NCBI RefSeq assembly: GCF_008365375.1 | Contig: NZ_QOKW01000008.1 | Location: 62,001 to 126,000, forward strand | DNA length: 64,000 nt | Reading direction: 5' to 3' | DNA from: Roseomonas genomospecies 6 | Lineage (GTDB): Bacteria > Pseudomonadota > Alphaproteobacteria > Azospirillales > Azospirillaceae | Shown here: in pieces, positions 17,979-27,602 of the stretch | How the letters are laid out: every line of letters begins with the position of its first letter | How positions within the stretch are numbered: the stretch's first letter is position 1 | Notes under the pieces: generated by a model | What the model was told of the DNA's origin: nothing | What the model saw: the letters and a program-made list of their open reading frames with translations, nothing else | Database searches by the model: none | Program-made: the position numbers and the translations under genes

Positions 17979-19358
17979 TCAGAACGAGACGCTGACGTTC
18001 AGCGCCACGATGTCGGTGCCGTTGCAGAACTTCCCCGGATTGACGGCGGAGCCGTTGGGCGGCGTGCCGTTGCTCACGCATTCCTGGAAGCCGTGGGAAT
18101 AGGCGCCGTCCAGCCGCACCGTCTCCGAAACCGCGTAGCCGACGCCGAAACCGGCGTGCTTGGTGATGACCACCGGAATGACCGAGACGATGTCCTCCGC
18201 CGGAGCCACCTTGTCGGCCCAGCGGAAGCCGGCGCGCAGGGTCAGCGCGTCGGTCACCCGATAGGCGCCGCCGATGGCGAAGATGTCGACGTCGCGGTAG
18301 CGCTGCGGCAGCGTTTCCCACACCGTGCCGAGGCCCGGCACATCGACGCGGATGTTGTACTGGCGCAGCGCCTGCGCCCAGAAGGCGCGCCGGTAGTCGA
18401 AGGCCAGGGTCAGGTCGGACCGCAGCCGGTGGCTGATACCGATGCCGATTTCGGCGGGAAGCTGGAAGTTTTCCAGCGTGTATTTCGCGGGCTGTGACAG
18501 GCGCGTTCCGTCCGGCGCCAGGACCAGCACCGAACCGTCGCCGGTCAGGTCGTTCAGCGCCGTGCGGAACTGGTAGAAGGCGCCGATGGTGGTGTCGGCC
18601 TGCGGCTTCCAGGTCAGGCCCAGCCGTCCGCCGACCCCGTCGCCCTCCACCCCGGCGCGGGCGATGGATGGGTCGAAAATGTCGAAATAGACGCCGCCTC
18701 CCATCCCGACCATGGCGCTGGCCGCGGGCAGCATCGCCCCCTGGCCGGTCAACCGCCCCGTGGCGGCCAGCGCGCCGAGCTGGTCGGCCCCCTGGAGAAC
18801 GCGGAAGCCCAGACCCGCCCGCACGTAATCGACGGCGCCCGCCACCGTGACCGTCGGCGTCACGTCCCAGGCGGCGGCCAGCGGGACGCGCATGAACATC
18901 GCCTCGCTGCTGGTGCGCAGCCCGCTGTCGACCCCGGACGGCAGGCGGGCCATGAAACTTCCCTCCCCGTAATCGGTGCCGAATCCGCCCTGGGCGTAGG
19001 CGCCGAGCCCGAGGGCCAGCTTCTCATGCCGCCAGACGAATCCGCCCTGGGGGATGTAGTAGCCCTGGAAGGGGAAGGTGTCCTTGCCGTGGGCCACCTC
19101 GCCGGTCCGCGTCTGCGTGGCTCTCAACCCGGTCGGCGCGGCGACCACCAGCCCGCCTTCCAGATAGGAGGAGGAGCGTTGCGTCAGGGTCGCAGGGTTG
19201 AGGATCATGGCGGCGCCGCCGATGTCGGACGCCGCTCCGGTGCCGCCCATTCCCATGGACACGGCCCCGAACCCTTCGAAGCTGTAGACGTCGGTGGCAT
19301 GGGACGGAAACGCGGCGGCCAGGGTGGCCGCCGCGGCAAAAGCTGCAAGGACGCGCAT
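17979..19358 (-). CDS. OmpP1/FadL-family outer-membrane channel
   Basis: 459 residues. The start is set at MRVLAAFAAAATL because a signal peptide follows at once and is cut near SHA at residue 21; the open frame further upstream overlaps the neighbouring gene. The mature N-terminus TDVYSFEGFGAVSMGMGGTG and the AAMILNPATL motif are typical of FadL-type proteins that carry fatty acids or aromatic hydrophobics across the outer membrane. The last residue is Phe (VSVSF), as required for beta-barrel insertion. It is downstream of, and likely co-transcribed with, the flavoprotein at 19372. Confidence 0.88.
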   Translation of the reverse strand: MRVLAAFAAAATLAAAFPSHATDVYSFEGFGAVSMGMGGTGAASDIGGAAMILNPATLTQRSSSYLEGGLVVAAPTGLRATQTRTGEVAHGKDTFPFQGYYIPQGGFVWRHEKLALGLGAYAQGGFGTDYGEGSFMARLPSGVDSGLRTSSEAMFMRVPLAAAWDVTPTVTVAGAVDYVRAGLGFRVLQGADQLGALAATGRLTGQGAMLPAASAMVGMGGGVYFDIFDPSIARAGVEGDGVGGRLGLTWKPQADTTIGAFYQFRTALNDLTGDGSVLVLAPDGTRLSQPAKYTLENFQLPAEIGIGISHRLRSDLTLAFDYRRAFWAQALRQYNIRVDVPGLGTVWETLPQRYRDVDIFAIGGAYRVTDALTLRAGFRWADKVAPAEDIVSVIPVVITKHAGFGVGYAVSETVRLDGAYSHGFQECVSNGTPPNGSAVNPGKFCNGTDIVALNVSVSF

Positions 19359-19371
19359 TGATCGGGAGATC

Positions 19372-21402
19372 TCAGTCGGACGGGGTGAGGTCGATGGATT
19401 GACGGGCGATGGCTTCCGCCGCCTGCTTTCCGGACAGGACGGCGATTTCGGCGCTGCCCGCGCTGAACCAGGTGCGCGTCCAGTCACCCGCCAGGAAGGC
19501 GTTGACGAACCCGCTGTCGCCCGGCTTCAACCGCGTCTCCACCGTCGCCGGGAAGCACTGCACATAGAGTTCCGACGGGTCGAGATTGTAGCGGTAGTAG
19601 GCGGAATAGACCTGGCTCTGGTCGAACACGCCGTTCTTGACCGTGTTGGGCCACAGCACCCCGGCGTTGGCGTTCAGCCACTCCGTCGCGTCCCGGCGCA
19701 CGTCCGCGGCCATCCGCTGCGGCAGGCCGCAGGCGTAGGGCGGGGCGCCGACGGGCCAGCGGGCGGTGCCGCACAGATACTCCACGGCCTTGACCGTGCC
19801 GGGCGGCCAGGATTCGGCGGGGATGAGATGGCTCATCTCGCCCCAACTGTCCAACTCCTCGACATAGCTGGTCATGGCGGTCGGGCCGGCCTTCCAGCCC
19901 ATCTCCTCGATGCTGGGCGTCATCCAGAGCTGGACCGCCTGGGTCGGCACCGCCGGGGTCACCTCGACCATCTGCCGGAAGCGCAGATCGGCCTGCATCA
20001 GCTCCGCCGCGGGACCGGCCAGCGCCGCGGGCGGCATGGCCAGAACGACGAGGTCGAAGTCCTTGCCGACCTCCAGCACCGATTCTCCGGCGGAGCAGTG
20101 GCAGAACACCGACTCCAGATTGATGCCGGCGTCGCGGATCGTGTCGCCGTCCACGATCTGGCTCCAGTCCGGTTCGGACGGCCAGCAGTAGAGCCATTTC
20201 CCGTCCTCGCCTTCCTCGGCGCCGTAGCCGACCTTGACGAAGGGGTCATAGGCGCCGTTGACGAGATCGACCTGCCGGTTCAGGCGCACCCGCTCCACCC
20301 AGGCCCCATTCTCGGAGGTTTCCAGCTTGGTCAGCCGGTGGAACAGCTTGATGTCCACCCCGCGCTGCTTCAGCACGAACCAGGCGGGCGTGAAGACGGT
20401 GTCGCCCATCCCGGCGTTCATCTTCCACAGCGGCGCGCCCTTGTAGGCGAAACCCATCAGAAGAAGGATCTCCGCCGCCGCACCCGCGGCGAAGCGCGCG
20501 TTCTCCGGCCCGTCGGTCGCCTCGCCGTTCCGGTAGGAGAAGCACATGTCGTAGAGCAGCCGCACCGGGGCCGACCACGCGAAGGTGTCGGAGATCCCGT
20601 GCTTCTGCAGCCATTCACGGAAATCCTCGCCGTTGATCCGGTCGAACCCGTCCTTCCCATAGGGCAGGACGTCGGACAGGCAGCCGATGGCGAAGGCGAG
20701 GCCGAAATCGGCGAAGCAGGCGAACTCCCAGCCTTCGTCCGAAAACTCCAGCAGCGGTTCCACGACCTTCTGGAACCCCTTCTGGACCAGCGTGAGCAGA
20801 TCGACGAGCAGCCCGTGATCCAGGGCCCCGTCGCCCGCCGCCTCGATGTGTGCCCGCGCCTTGTCGAGGGCGTCCAGGCCGATCTTCGTGGTCAGGTGAC
20901 CGGGCAGGTGGTCGTGCTTGGCGACCAGGGCCAGCAGCGCGTCGATCAGCAGCGCCGCGAAGCCGTTCGGGCCGAGCGGACGCGGGTCGCCCGGTGTTCC
21001 GGGGCGCTCGGGGAAGTCGAGGTTCCAGGCGTGCCAATGCGTCTTGCCGGAGCGCGGGATGTCCTGCATCAGCGTCACCTGATACAGCGGGCGGAAGGCG
21101 TCCGACCAGGTCTGGAAGGCGTATCCGGCGGGCTTCTCCCACTCCGCGTAGGCGCCGCGCACCAGCCGGAAGGCGTTGTCGTAAAAGCCCAGGAAGATGT
21201 GCAGCCCGTGTTCTTCGATGCGCTGGCCCTGTGCGGCGTTGCGTCCGCTGGCTCCCTTGCCGCCCAGCCGCCAGCCGTGGCTGACCAGCGTCACGTCGAA
21301 CTTCTCGCGCAACGCCTCGGTCGCCGTGAGGGTCAGCGCGGCGGACACGCCCCCCAACCCACCGCCCAGCACCAGCACACGCGTCTTTCCCGCTCCAGCC
21401 AT
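19372..21402 (-). CDS. Large FAD-dependent oxidoreductase, phytoene-desaturase/HpnE-like (paralogue 2)
   Basis: 676 residues from ATG 21402, placed behind a G-rich ribosome-binding stretch and directly before the FAD motif VLVLGGGLGGVSAALTL. HGWRLGGKGASGR, EEHGLHIFLGFYDNAFRLV and MNAGMGDTVFTPAWFVL each match the equivalent motifs of the protein at 14695, so the two are paralogues that have diverged considerably. The C-terminal AFLAGDWTRTWFSAGSAEIA is the usual FAD-contact end. Thirteen bases separate it from the FadL-like gene. Confidence 0.82.
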   Translation of the reverse strand: MAGAGKTRVLVLGGGLGGVSAALTLTATEALREKFDVTLVSHGWRLGGKGASGRNAAQGQRIEEHGLHIFLGFYDNAFRLVRGAYAEWEKPAGYAFQTWSDAFRPLYQVTLMQDIPRSGKTHWHAWNLDFPERPGTPGDPRPLGPNGFAALLIDALLALVAKHDHLPGHLTTKIGLDALDKARAHIEAAGDGALDHGLLVDLLTLVQKGFQKVVEPLLEFSDEGWEFACFADFGLAFAIGCLSDVLPYGKDGFDRINGEDFREWLQKHGISDTFAWSAPVRLLYDMCFSYRNGEATDGPENARFAAGAAAEILLLMGFAYKGAPLWKMNAGMGDTVFTPAWFVLKQRGVDIKLFHRLTKLETSENGAWVERVRLNRQVDLVNGAYDPFVKVGYGAEEGEDGKWLYCWPSEPDWSQIVDGDTIRDAGINLESVFCHCSAGESVLEVGKDFDLVVLAMPPAALAGPAAELMQADLRFRQMVEVTPAVPTQAVQLWMTPSIEEMGWKAGPTAMTSYVEELDSWGEMSHLIPAESWPPGTVKAVEYLCGTARWPVGAPPYACGLPQRMAADVRRDATEWLNANAGVLWPNTVKNGVFDQSQVYSAYYRYNLDPSELYVQCFPATVETRLKPGDSGFVNAFLAGDWTRTWFSAGSAEIAVLSGKQAAEAIARQSIDLTPSD

Positions 21403-21514
21403 CCCGCCCCCCGATCCGATTTGCAGGGCAATTGTGCTTGGTATCGGAAGTTGTAGCAATGGGGTTGAGTGACGTTGTTACAGCGAGGGCGCCGTCCGGT
21501 GAACAGCGCGCCGT

Positions 21515-21925
21515 CTATGTCGGCGTCCGCCCGGCGCCGGGTTCGGGGTGGGGCGCCGGCTTGGCCGGCGGCGCGCGATGGAGCGTCGCCCAGCCCGCGC
21601 GCCGGCCCGTCGCCGGCAGGTTCTCCTGGGTCGGCTTGCTGCGCAGGATGTGCGCCTTGGCGATCATGTAGGCCGAAACCGGCGCCGTGAGGAACAGGAA
21701 CAGCGTGATCAGGATCTCGTGCAGCGAAACGCCGGCCCCGCTGAAGGCGACATACAGGATCGAGGCGACGAGCATCGCGCCGATGCCCAGCGTGGTGGCC
21801 TTGGTCGGTCCGTGCAGCCGGCGCATGATGTCCGGCAGCTTGGCCAGCCCGATGGACCCGACGAGCAGGAAGAAGGTGCCGATCAGGATCAGGGCCGAGA
21901 CGATCAGTTCGCCGATGACGCTCAT
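21515..21925 (-). CDS. mnhG: Monovalent cation/H+ antiporter subunit G
   Basis: 136 residues, last gene of the Mrp operon. About 100 residues carry three membrane segments and the conserved LAKLPDIMRRLHGPTKATTLG stretch of MnhG/PhaG. The ~35-residue Pro/Arg-rich tail after KAHILRSKP is longer than in most homologues and looks unstructured. It starts nine bases after the stop of mnhF. Confidence 0.93.
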   Translation of the reverse strand: MSVIGELIVSALILIGTFFLLVGSIGLAKLPDIMRRLHGPTKATTLGIGAMLVASILYVAFSGAGVSLHEILITLFLFLTAPVSAYMIAKAHILRSKPTQENLPATGRRAGWATLHRAPPAKPAPHPEPGAGRTPT

Positions 21926-21934
21926 GACAGCCTC

Positions 21935-22204
21935 CTACTCGATCACGTTGCCGCGCAGCAGGAACTTGCAGAAGGCGACCGTCGACAGGAAGCCGACCAT
22001 CGCGAACAGCAGCGCCGCCTCGAAATACATCGCGGTGGAGTACCAGATGCCGATCACGACGATCAGGGCGATCGCGTTGATCACCAGCGTGTCGAGGGCA
22101 AGCACCCGGTCCAGCACGTCGGGGCCGACCCCCAGGCGATAGACGTTCAGGAGCATCGCGGCCACGATGCCGGCGAAGGCGATGAGGCAGGCGGTGGCGA
22201 TCAT
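21935..22204 (-). CDS. mnhF: Monovalent cation/H+ antiporter subunit F
   Basis: 89 residues with three membrane segments. The motif GVGPDVLDRVLALDTLVINA is diagnostic for MrpF/PhaF. The ATG overlaps the mnhE stop by four bases (ATGA). Small accessory subunit of the hetero-oligomeric Na+ or K+/H+ antiporter. Confidence 0.94.
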   Translation of the reverse strand: MIATACLIAFAGIVAAMLLNVYRLGVGPDVLDRVLALDTLVINAIALIVVIGIWYSTAMYFEAALLFAMVGFLSTVAFCKFLLRGNVIE

Positions 22205-22692
22205 TCGAAGATCTCCTTCAGGCGGCGTTCGTACCGGTCCTTGATCTGCGCGATCACGGCGTCCGGGTCGTCGGTCTCCAGGCAATGGACCAGGAGCGCG
22301 CGCCCGTCCGCCGAGGTGTCGGCGCTGACGGTTCCCGGCGTCATGGTGATGGTGCCGGCCAGAACGGCGACGGCCTCGGGCGTGCGCAGGTCGAGCGGCA
22401 CCGTGACGAAGCGCGAGCGCAGCGTGTCACCGCGGCGGAACAGCACCAGATAGGCGACCTGGACGTTGGAGACGACGATGTCCCACGCCACCACCAGAAG
22501 GTAACCGAGGATCGCCGCCGGGTTGCGGACGCGGCTACGGTCCGGCCAATAGACGCTGGTGACCAGCGGCACGACGACCCCGATGATGAGGCCGAGCACC
22601 AGATGGCCGACCGAGAGATCGTTCGCCAGCAGAAGCCAGACGACCGCGATCATCAGGGTCAGAAGCGGGTGGGGCAGCAGGCGTGCCATCAT
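22201..22692 (-). CDS. mnhE: Monovalent cation/H+ antiporter subunit E
   Basis: 163 residues. Two to three N-terminal membrane segments (LLTLMIAVVWLLLAND and LVLGLIIGVVVPLV) are followed by a cytoplasmic domain with VLAGTITMTPGTVSAD, the conserved MnhE motif. Two tandem ATGs are present; the first, five bases after GGGGAGG, is used. It follows the mnhD stop by two bases. Confidence 0.93.
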   Translation of the reverse strand: MMARLLPHPLLTLMIAVVWLLLANDLSVGHLVLGLIIGVVVPLVTSVYWPDRSRVRNPAAILGYLLVVAWDIVVSNVQVAYLVLFRRGDTLRSRFVTVPLDLRTPEAVAVLAGTITMTPGTVSADTSADGRALLVHCLETDDPDAVIAQIKDRYERRLKEIFE

Positions 22693-22694
22693 CG

Positions 22695-24230
22695 TCACCT
22701 CCCCTGCGCAAGAGTCGTGTCGGGTCCGAGAACCGCGGCCACATAGCCGCGGACGTCCATGATCTGCCCGGCCGTCGCGGCGAAGACGGCGGTCGCCGGT
22801 CCCGCTCCGGCTGCCAGAAGACCGGCGGCACCGATCATGCCGACCGTGGCGAGAACGGCCGTCATGGGCGGCCTTGCGCCTTCGGCCGGCAGCGCCTCCT
22901 CCGCCCGGGTCTCCGCCTTCCAGAACAGAGTGCTGCCGGCGCGGCTGAAAGCGATGATGACGGCCAGACTCGTCGCCAGGATCAGGCCCCACGTCCAGGC
23001 CGCCAGGGGCGTTCCGCGGACGGCGTCGAGAACCAGCAGCTTGCCGATGAAGCCGGAGAAGGGCGGCAGGCCGGCCATCGTGATCGCCGCCAGGAAGAAC
23101 AGCCCGGAAAGCAGGTTGGCGTAGGGGACCGGCGGCGCCACGGTCAGCCGGTCCTCCCAATGCCGCCGATGCCGGATGACCATGTCGGCGACGAGGAAGA
23201 GCGCGGCGGCGGCGATCGTCGAATGAACGGCGTAATAGAGGGCGGCGGTCAGGCCGCCGGCGTCGAACAGGCCCACGGCAACCAGCAGCGACCCCATCGA
23301 CCACACCACCGAAAAGGCGACGAGGTCGAGCAGGCGGCGTGTGGCGAGAACGCCGAGGGCGCCGGTCACCAGCGTCAGCAGGGCCGCCGGCAACAGCCAT
23401 GGCGCCGCCGCGTTGGCCACCGCGCCGGCTTCCGGGCCGAACACCATGCCATACATGCGGATGATGCAGTAGGCCCCCACCTTGGTCATGATCGCGAACA
23501 GCGCGGCGACGGGTGCCGGCGCCGCGCCGTAGGCGGTCGGCAGCCACCAGTGCAGGGGCACCAGCGCCGCCTTCAGGGCGAAGACCAGCAGCAGCAGCAG
23601 CGCGCCCGTGCGCAGAAGGGCCACGTCCCCCTCGGCGACCGACCGCGCCTTGACCGCGATGTCGGCCATGTTGAGCGTGCCGGTCGTGGCGTAGATCAGC
23701 CCCACCGCGAAGAGGAACAGGGTCGAGCCGGCGAGATTGATCGCGACGTACTGGAAACCGGCCCTCAGGCGGTACGGCCCGCCCCCGTGGAGCATCAGGC
23801 CGTAGGAGGCGATCAGCATCACCTCGAAGAAGACGAACAGGTTGAAGGCGTCCCCGGTCAGGAACGCGCCGCAGATGCCCATCAACTGGAACTGGAACAG
23901 CGCGTGGAAATGCCGGCCCTTCGCGTCCCAGCCGCCGCAGGCGTAGACCACGACCGCGAGCGCCAGGACGGCGGTGACCAGCAGCATCAGCGCCGACAGC
24001 CGGTCCAGCACCATCACGATCCCGAAGGGGGCGGGCCAGTTGCCGAGGAGGTAGACGCGCGTCGTCCCGTCCGACGCCAGCAGGAACAGCCCGGCCGCCG
24101 TTCCCAGAAGGAAGACGGTCGCGGCGGTGGAGACGAGCCGCTGGCGCTTCAGGTCGTGGCTCAGCACCAGGACCAGGAAGGCCGCGACGAAGGCCGGCAG
24201 GACGATCGGGGCGATGATCCAGTGGTTCAT
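22695..24230 (-). CDS. mnhD: Monovalent cation/H+ antiporter subunit D
   Basis: 511-residue membrane subunit related to the NuoL/M/N proton-pumping subunits of complex I. More than a dozen hydrophobic segments are visible; LMGICGAFLTGDAFNLFVFF and ALVPLHWWLPTAYGAAPAPV carry the conserved Glu/Lys-type transmembrane environment of this family. ATG overlaps the mnhC stop. Confidence 0.94.
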   Translation of the reverse strand: MNHWIIAPIVLPAFVAAFLVLVLSHDLKRQRLVSTAATVFLLGTAAGLFLLASDGTTRVYLLGNWPAPFGIVMVLDRLSALMLLVTAVLALAVVVYACGGWDAKGRHFHALFQFQLMGICGAFLTGDAFNLFVFFEVMLIASYGLMLHGGGPYRLRAGFQYVAINLAGSTLFLFAVGLIYATTGTLNMADIAVKARSVAEGDVALLRTGALLLLLVFALKAALVPLHWWLPTAYGAAPAPVAALFAIMTKVGAYCIIRMYGMVFGPEAGAVANAAAPWLLPAALLTLVTGALGVLATRRLLDLVAFSVVWSMGSLLVAVGLFDAGGLTAALYYAVHSTIAAAALFLVADMVIRHRRHWEDRLTVAPPVPYANLLSGLFFLAAITMAGLPPFSGFIGKLLVLDAVRGTPLAAWTWGLILATSLAVIIAFSRAGSTLFWKAETRAEEALPAEGARPPMTAVLATVGMIGAAGLLAAGAGPATAVFAATAGQIMDVRGYVAAVLGPDTTLAQGR

Positions 24231-24604
24231 GAATGGCTCCGGTGGCGGCTCCGGTCCGGCGCGCCGGGAACGCCGTCCTCGCCGCGCTCCGCGCTCCCCG
24301 CATCGCTTCCGGTTTCGAGGAATCCCCGCAGCGCGAGCACCACGATCAGGGCGGTCATGCCGAACGAGATCACGATGGCGGTCAGCACGAGCGCCTGCGG
24401 CAGCGGGTCGGCGTAGCCGGGCGCCCCCGTCGCGATGATCGGGGGCCGGTCGATGGTCAGGCGCCCCATCGCGAAGAGGAACAGGTTCACCGCATAGGTC
24501 AGGAAGGCCAGGCCGATGATGACCGGAAAGGTCTGCCGGCGCAGCGTCAGGTAGACCCCCGCGGCGGTCAGGGCGCCGATCCCGCTGGCGATCAGGAACT
24601 CCAT
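24227..24604 (-). CDS. mnhC: Monovalent cation/H+ antiporter subunit C
   Basis: 125 residues, NuoK-like. Three membrane segments, including GIGALTAAGVYLTL and FPVIIGLAFLTYAVNLFLFA, with the PLPQALVLTAIVISFGMTAL motif of MnhC/NuoK. A short charged tail of about 25 residues follows. ATG 24604 is chosen because the upstream extension overlaps the preceding gene. Confidence 0.94.
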   Translation of the reverse strand: MEFLIASGIGALTAAGVYLTLRRQTFPVIIGLAFLTYAVNLFLFAMGRLTIDRPPIIATGAPGYADPLPQALVLTAIVISFGMTALIVVLALRGFLETGSDAGSAERGEDGVPGAPDRSRHRSHS

Positions 24605-24605
24605 G

Positions 24606-27503
24606 TCACACCTCGTTCCGTTCGGAGGCCGCGGCATTCGGAGAGCGTTCGCCAGGAGGATCGGCGTCGGAATGCAGCAGGACGTCCATCGGCCCTTCGG
24701 GCACGCGCTCGCGCTCCGCCCGCCGCTGGATGCGCGCGATCTCGACGAGCGCGAGCATGACCGTGCCGACGACCGTCAGGAACACGCCGAGGTCGAAGGC
24801 CATGGCGGTAGCGAGTTCGAACTCGCCGATCAGCGGCAGGTGGAAGTAATCGTAGCTCGTCGACAGGAAGGGGGCGCCGAAGACCAGCGCGCCGATCCCG
24901 GTCATCCCGGCGATCAGGATGCCCGCGCCGATCATGCCGCGGGCGTCGAGCCGCGCCCGGGACGCGGCCCAACCGTAGCCGCTCGCCACATACTGCATGA
25001 TCAGGGCGATGGCGACGATGAGCCCGGCGATGAAGCCGCCGCCCGGCTCGTTGTGGCCGCGCAGGAAGATGTAGACGCCGACCGTCAGGGCCAGCGGCAG
25101 CAGGACGCGGGTGGCCACCACGAGGAGCAGCGGGTGGGCGTCCGCCGATTCCACGCCCGGGCGCATCGCGTCCAGACGCCGCGCCGAGGCGCCGCGCAGG
25201 GCGGATTGCAGCATGGCGGCGATGGCGAGCGCGGCGATGCCCAGCACGATGATCTCGCCGAAGGTGTCGAAGCCGCGGAAATCGACCAGGATGACGTTGA
25301 CGACGTTGGTGCCGCCGCCGCCGGGCTTCGACTGTCCCAAGTGGTACTGCGAGATCGAGGAGATGTCCCGCGTCATGACGGCGTAGGCCAGCGCGCCCAC
25401 ACCGGCTCCCGTGGCAACCGCCACCAGCCCGCCGCCCAGCCGTCGGCGCAGGCTCTCGACCGCCTCGCTCCGCCGCGGCATGAGGTTGAGCGCGAGCAGG
25501 AGCAGGATCGTCGTCACCACCTCCACGGAGATCTGGGTGAGCGCGAGGTCCGGGGCGGAGAATTGCAGGAAGGCGAGCGACACGACCAGACCGGCCACAC
25601 TGGTCAGGATCAGGGTCAGCAGCCGGTTGCGGTGGACCACCACCACCGCCGCGCAGGTCGCCATCAGCATGCCCCAGACGGCGATGGCCGGCAGGTTCGC
25701 CGGCAGCGTCCCGCGCCCGCCGGGCGCATGGCCGCCCGCCTGGAACGCCGCCAGGAACGCCGTGGCGCCGATGGCGACCACCGTGACGAGGATCACCGCC
25801 ATGTACCGTTGCAGCGACCCCGTGTGCAGGCGGTGCGTGACGCCCCGCGACACGGCGATCAGTCCGGAGACCGTCGCGTCGAACATCCTCTTGGCGTCGG
25901 GCCGCGGGAGCGAAGCGTGCCAGTGGCTCAGCCCCTCGTGGCGCTTGAGCATGACCGCGCCGACGGCGAAGGCCAGGGCGCTCATGAACAGGGCAGGGGT
26001 CAGGCCGTGCCAGATGGCCAGCGAGTAGTAGGGCAGGGCGTCCGTCCCGATCACCGCCATGGACGTCCGCGCCACCACCGGCCCGGCGAGCGTCGGCACC
26101 AGGCCGATGGCGACGACGAGCGCGACCAGGACGGCGACCGGCCCCCACATGCCGACCGGCGGGTCGTGCGGGTGGTGCGGGTAGTCGTCCCGCACCGGGC
26201 CGAGATAGGTGTGGATCGCCATGCGCGCCGAATAGGCGACGGAGAAGACGGCGGCCAGGGTCGCCAGGACGGGCACCAGATACGGAACGCCGCCGAGGTC
26301 CGTTCCCGCGGCGGCCTCCAGCATCATCTCCTTGGACAGGAAGCCGTTGAGGAGCGGCAGGCCGGCCATGGAACCGGCGGCCAGCATCGCCAGGGCGGCG
26401 CTGATCGGCATCAGCCGCAGCAGCCCGCCGAGCCGGCGCACGTCCCGCGTCCCGGCCTCGTGATCGACGATGCCGGCGCTCATGAAGAGGGCGGCCTTGA
26501 AGGTGGCGTGGTTGAGCATGTGGAACATCGCGACCACCGCGGCGATCGGCGTTCCGAAGCCGAGCAGCATCGTCATCATGCCCAGATGGCTGACGGTGGA
26601 GAAGGCCAGCAGCCCCTTCAGGTCGTCCTTGAAGATGGCGATCCAGGCTCCGACGAGCATGGTGACGAGGCCGACCGGGGCGACGATCAGCGTCCAGAGA
26701 TCGGTCCCGGCGAGCGCCGGCCAGAGCCGCGCCAGAAGGAACACGCCCGCCTTCACCATGGTGGCCGAATGCAGATAGGCCGACACCGGCGTCGGTGCGG
26801 CCATCGCGTGCGGAAGCCAGAAATGGAAGGGGAACTGGGCGGATTTGGTGAAGGCGCCGGCCAGGATCAGCAGCAGCGTCGGCGCATAGAGCGGATGCGC
26901 CTTGATGATGTCGCCGCGTTGCAGAATCTCGGAGATCTCGTACGACCCGGCGATGTGGCCGAGCATCAGCGCGCCGGCGATCAGCAGCAGCCCGCCGCCG
27001 CCGGTGACCACCAGAGCCATCCGCGCCCCCTGCCGCCCCTCCGGCAGATGCCGCCAATAGCCGATCAGCAGGAAGGAGCTGAGGCTGGTGACCTCCCAGA
27101 AGACGAGCAGCAGCAGCACATTGTCGCTGAGCGCCACGCCGAGCATGGCGCTCTGGAACAGCAGCAGGAAGGCGTAGAAGCGGCCCATCGGGTCGTCGCG
27201 CGACAGGTAGTAACGCGCGTACACGATGATCAGCAGTCCGATGCCGAGGATCAGCGCCGCGAAGAACAGGCCGAGCCCGTCGATGAAGAAGCTGAAGGTC
27301 AGCCCGAGCTGCGGCACCCAGTCGATCGTCTCGCGGATCACCTCGCCCCGGTAGACCGCCGGGGCATGGCTGAGCAGAAGACAGAAGGAGAAGAACGCCG
27401 CCGCGCCGGCCGTCGCGGCGCAGACGTTGCGCCCGGACCGGATCGCCAGCGGGGCGAGCAATGCGCCGAAGAGAGGGGCCAGGACGGTGAGGGCGATGCT
27501 CAT
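24606..27503 (-). CDS. mnhA: Monovalent cation/H+ antiporter subunit A with fused subunit B
   Basis: 965 residues. The first ~780 form an MnhA/NuoL-like channel, with FLLIGYWRHLPEGRQGAR and PFHFWLPHAMAAPTPVSAYL marking the proton-translocating core. After about residue 800 the sequence matches MnhB, with LPLALTVGVYIFLRGHNEPG followed by GGFIAGLIVAIALIMQY. This A-B fusion is typical of the Pha/Mrp group in alphaproteobacteria, so no separate mnhB is missing. ATG 27503 is chosen at the first hydrophobic residues (MSIALTVLAPLFG). The protein gene leads a six-gene operon. Confidence 0.94.
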   Translation of the reverse strand: MSIALTVLAPLFGALLAPLAIRSGRNVCAATAGAAAFFSFCLLLSHAPAVYRGEVIRETIDWVPQLGLTFSFFIDGLGLFFAALILGIGLLIIVYARYYLSRDDPMGRFYAFLLLFQSAMLGVALSDNVLLLLVFWEVTSLSSFLLIGYWRHLPEGRQGARMALVVTGGGGLLLIAGALMLGHIAGSYEISEILQRGDIIKAHPLYAPTLLLILAGAFTKSAQFPFHFWLPHAMAAPTPVSAYLHSATMVKAGVFLLARLWPALAGTDLWTLIVAPVGLVTMLVGAWIAIFKDDLKGLLAFSTVSHLGMMTMLLGFGTPIAAVVAMFHMLNHATFKAALFMSAGIVDHEAGTRDVRRLGGLLRLMPISAALAMLAAGSMAGLPLLNGFLSKEMMLEAAAGTDLGGVPYLVPVLATLAAVFSVAYSARMAIHTYLGPVRDDYPHHPHDPPVGMWGPVAVLVALVVAIGLVPTLAGPVVARTSMAVIGTDALPYYSLAIWHGLTPALFMSALAFAVGAVMLKRHEGLSHWHASLPRPDAKRMFDATVSGLIAVSRGVTHRLHTGSLQRYMAVILVTVVAIGATAFLAAFQAGGHAPGGRGTLPANLPAIAVWGMLMATCAAVVVVHRNRLLTLILTSVAGLVVSLAFLQFSAPDLALTQISVEVVTTILLLLALNLMPRRSEAVESLRRRLGGGLVAVATGAGVGALAYAVMTRDISSISQYHLGQSKPGGGGTNVVNVILVDFRGFDTFGEIIVLGIAALAIAAMLQSALRGASARRLDAMRPGVESADAHPLLLVVATRVLLPLALTVGVYIFLRGHNEPGGGFIAGLIVAIALIMQYVASGYGWAASRARLDARGMIGAGILIAGMTGIGALVFGAPFLSTSYDYFHLPLIGEFELATAMAFDLGVFLTVVGTVMLALVEIARIQRRAERERVPEGPMDVLLHSDADPPGERSPNAAASERNEV

Positions 27504-27602
27504 GGGCGGGGCCGGTTCGTCACAGGTGTATCGTGACCTTAACCGTGTTGATGTGCCGGTGTCTCGCCCTCCTATGGCCTCCCGCGGCAAAAATAGATGG
27601 GA

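Noticed and set aside
24606..27503. Missing mnhB as a sign of operon damage
   Set aside because: The MnhB sequence is fused to the C-terminus of MnhA, a known arrangement in alphaproteobacterial Pha/Mrp systems.
24603..27536. A 977-codon plus-strand open frame opposite mnhA
   Set aside because: Low-complexity translation of the antisense strand; mnhA has clear membrane segments and family motifs.
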